Source: Bacteroidales bacterium
Lineage (GTDB): Bacteria; Bacteroidota; Bacteroidia; Bacteroidales; JAAUTT01
Assembly: GCA_025350365.1 (NCBI GenBank)
Contig: JANXXY010000094.1
Location: 1-5,427, forward strand
Direction: 5' to 3'
DNA length: 5,427 bases
Both the position numbers and the translations under genes were made by a program. Positions 4,791-5,427 of this stretch are shown here, in pieces (position 1 is the stretch's first letter; each line of letters begins with the position of its first letter). Under the pieces are notes generated by a model, which worked only from the letters and a program-made list of their open reading frames with translations, did no database searches and was not told the DNA's origin.

Positions 4791-5427
4791 TTAAATAACT
4801 TCAGCTTTACCTTTAGCCTTGGCAATAACTTCCTTGGCTAGGTTATCAGAAACTGGTGCGTAATGCGAGAATTCCATCGTTGAAGTGGCACGACCCGAAG
4901 AAATGGTGCGTAACACAGTTACATATCCAAATTGCTCAGAAAGAGGCACTTTTGCTTTAACCACACGTGAACCGGCTTTTGAGTCCATCCCTTCAATCTG
5001 ACCACGACGTTTGTTAAAGTCACCAATCACATCACCCATATACTCCTCGGGAGTAACAACTTCAACAGACATAATTGGCTCAAGAAGAATTGGTTTTGCT
5101 TTTGGACAAGCTTCGCGGAAAGCTTGTTTGGCACAAATTTCAAATGAAAGAGCATCGGAGTCAACTGCATGGTACGAACCATCAAGTAATTCAACTTTAA
5201 TGCTATCAACCTGATATCCTGCAAGCACACCATTTTGAAGTGATTCTTTGAAACCCTTCTCAACAGCTGGTATATATTCGCGGGGTACATTACCACCCTT
5301 AACTAAATCAACAAATTGTAATCCTTTAACACCTATGTCAGCCGGAGATATGCGAACAACAATATCCGCAAACTTACCACGACCACCTGATTGTTTTTTA
5401 AATACCTCACGGTGTTCGATAGTAGCA
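4791..5427 (-). CDS. fusA: Elongation factor G, C-terminal part (domains IV-V)
   Basis: EF-G is the cytosolic GTPase that drives tRNA-mRNA translocation and, with RRF, ribosome recycling. The last 211 codons are in the window; the frame is open to the right edge, so the start, the GTPase domain and domains II-III lie outside. A GTG at 5226-5228 sits inside this frame at the GVLAGYQV motif and is not a real start, because conserved EF-G sequence continues upstream of it. Domain IV is shown by FKKQSGGRGKF, GGNVPREYIPAVEKGF, the tip loop DGSYHAVDSDALSFE (tip histidine kept) and KPILLEPIMSVEV. Domain V is shown by TPEEYMGDVIGDFNKRRGQI, PLSEQFGYVTVLR and SGRATSTMEFSHY. The usual length is about 700 residues. 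The stop is 15 nt before rpsJ, and no tuf gene intervenes. Confidence 0.98.
   Translation of the reverse strand, partial: ATIEHREVFKKQSGGRGKFADIVVRISPADIGVKGLQFVDLVKGGNVPREYIPAVEKGFKESLQNGVLAGYQVDSIKVELLDGSYHAVDSDALSFEICAKQAFREACPKAKPILLEPIMSVEVVTPEEYMGDVIGDFNKRRGQIEGMDSKAGSRVVKAKVPLSEQFGYVTVLRTISSGRATSTMEFSHYAPVSDNLAKEVIAKAKGKAEVI

Noticed and set aside
5226..5228. GTG as a possible start of a short separate gene
   Set aside because: The frame stays open to the right edge and encodes conserved EF-G domain IV sequence upstream of this codon, so it is an internal valine.
5027..5296. Minus-strand open frame of 89 codons within fusA
   Set aside because: It overlaps the fusA reading frame, which encodes clear EF-G domain IV and V motifs; the alternative frame has no family resemblance.
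1..5427. A hidden novel system, inserted cassette or transferred gene
   Set aside because: Every base apart from gaps of 33 nt or less belongs to a recognised core translation gene in canonical order, with uniform composition and no foreign segment.

Overview
The window is an ordinary stretch of a bacterial core translation locus: the junction between the str operon and the S10 ribosomal-protein operon. Every gene lies on the minus strand, so transcription runs from the right edge to the left edge. In transcription order the genes are fusA (EF-G, only the last 211 codons), rpsJ (S10), rplC (L3), rplD (L4), rplW (L23), rplB (L2), rpsS (S19), rplV (L22), rpsC (S3), rplP (L16) and rpmC (L29, only the first 33 codons). 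Both edge genes are cut by the window, not broken.

The source looks like a member of the Bacteroidota. The DNA is AT-rich. fusA is followed directly by rpsJ, with no tuf gene between them. None of the ten start codons has a well-placed Shine-Dalgarno sequence. Several proteins also carry what I recall as Bacteroidota variants: the DHPM motif in L2, the GASSFP stretch in L3, the QKGTGGARAG loop in L4, and the basic N-terminal extension of L22. I would not assign a class or genus from this sequence alone.

Packing is very tight. In transcription order the gaps are 15, 26, -1 (a TAATG overlap of rplC and rplD), 12, 6, 19, 29, 6, 33 and 12 nt. No stretch without a gene exceeds 33 nt. I see no terminator, no convincing internal promoter, no RNA gene, no mobile element and no CRISPR array. 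The whole window is best read as part of one long mRNA whose promoter lies beyond the right edge.

The genes work together directly. EF-G drives translocation. S10, S19 and S3 build the head of the small subunit. L3, L2 and L16 surround or support the peptidyl-transferase centre. L4 and L22 form the exit-tunnel constriction, and L23 and L29 line the tunnel exit. I found no previously undescribed system here. The points worth a second look are small: an Asn-rich, repeat-encoded tail on S3, the fusA-rpsJ junction that leaves no room for an L4-type leader, the coupled rplC/rplD junction, consistently SD-less starts, and a few residue changes at functionally known positions in L3 and L2.
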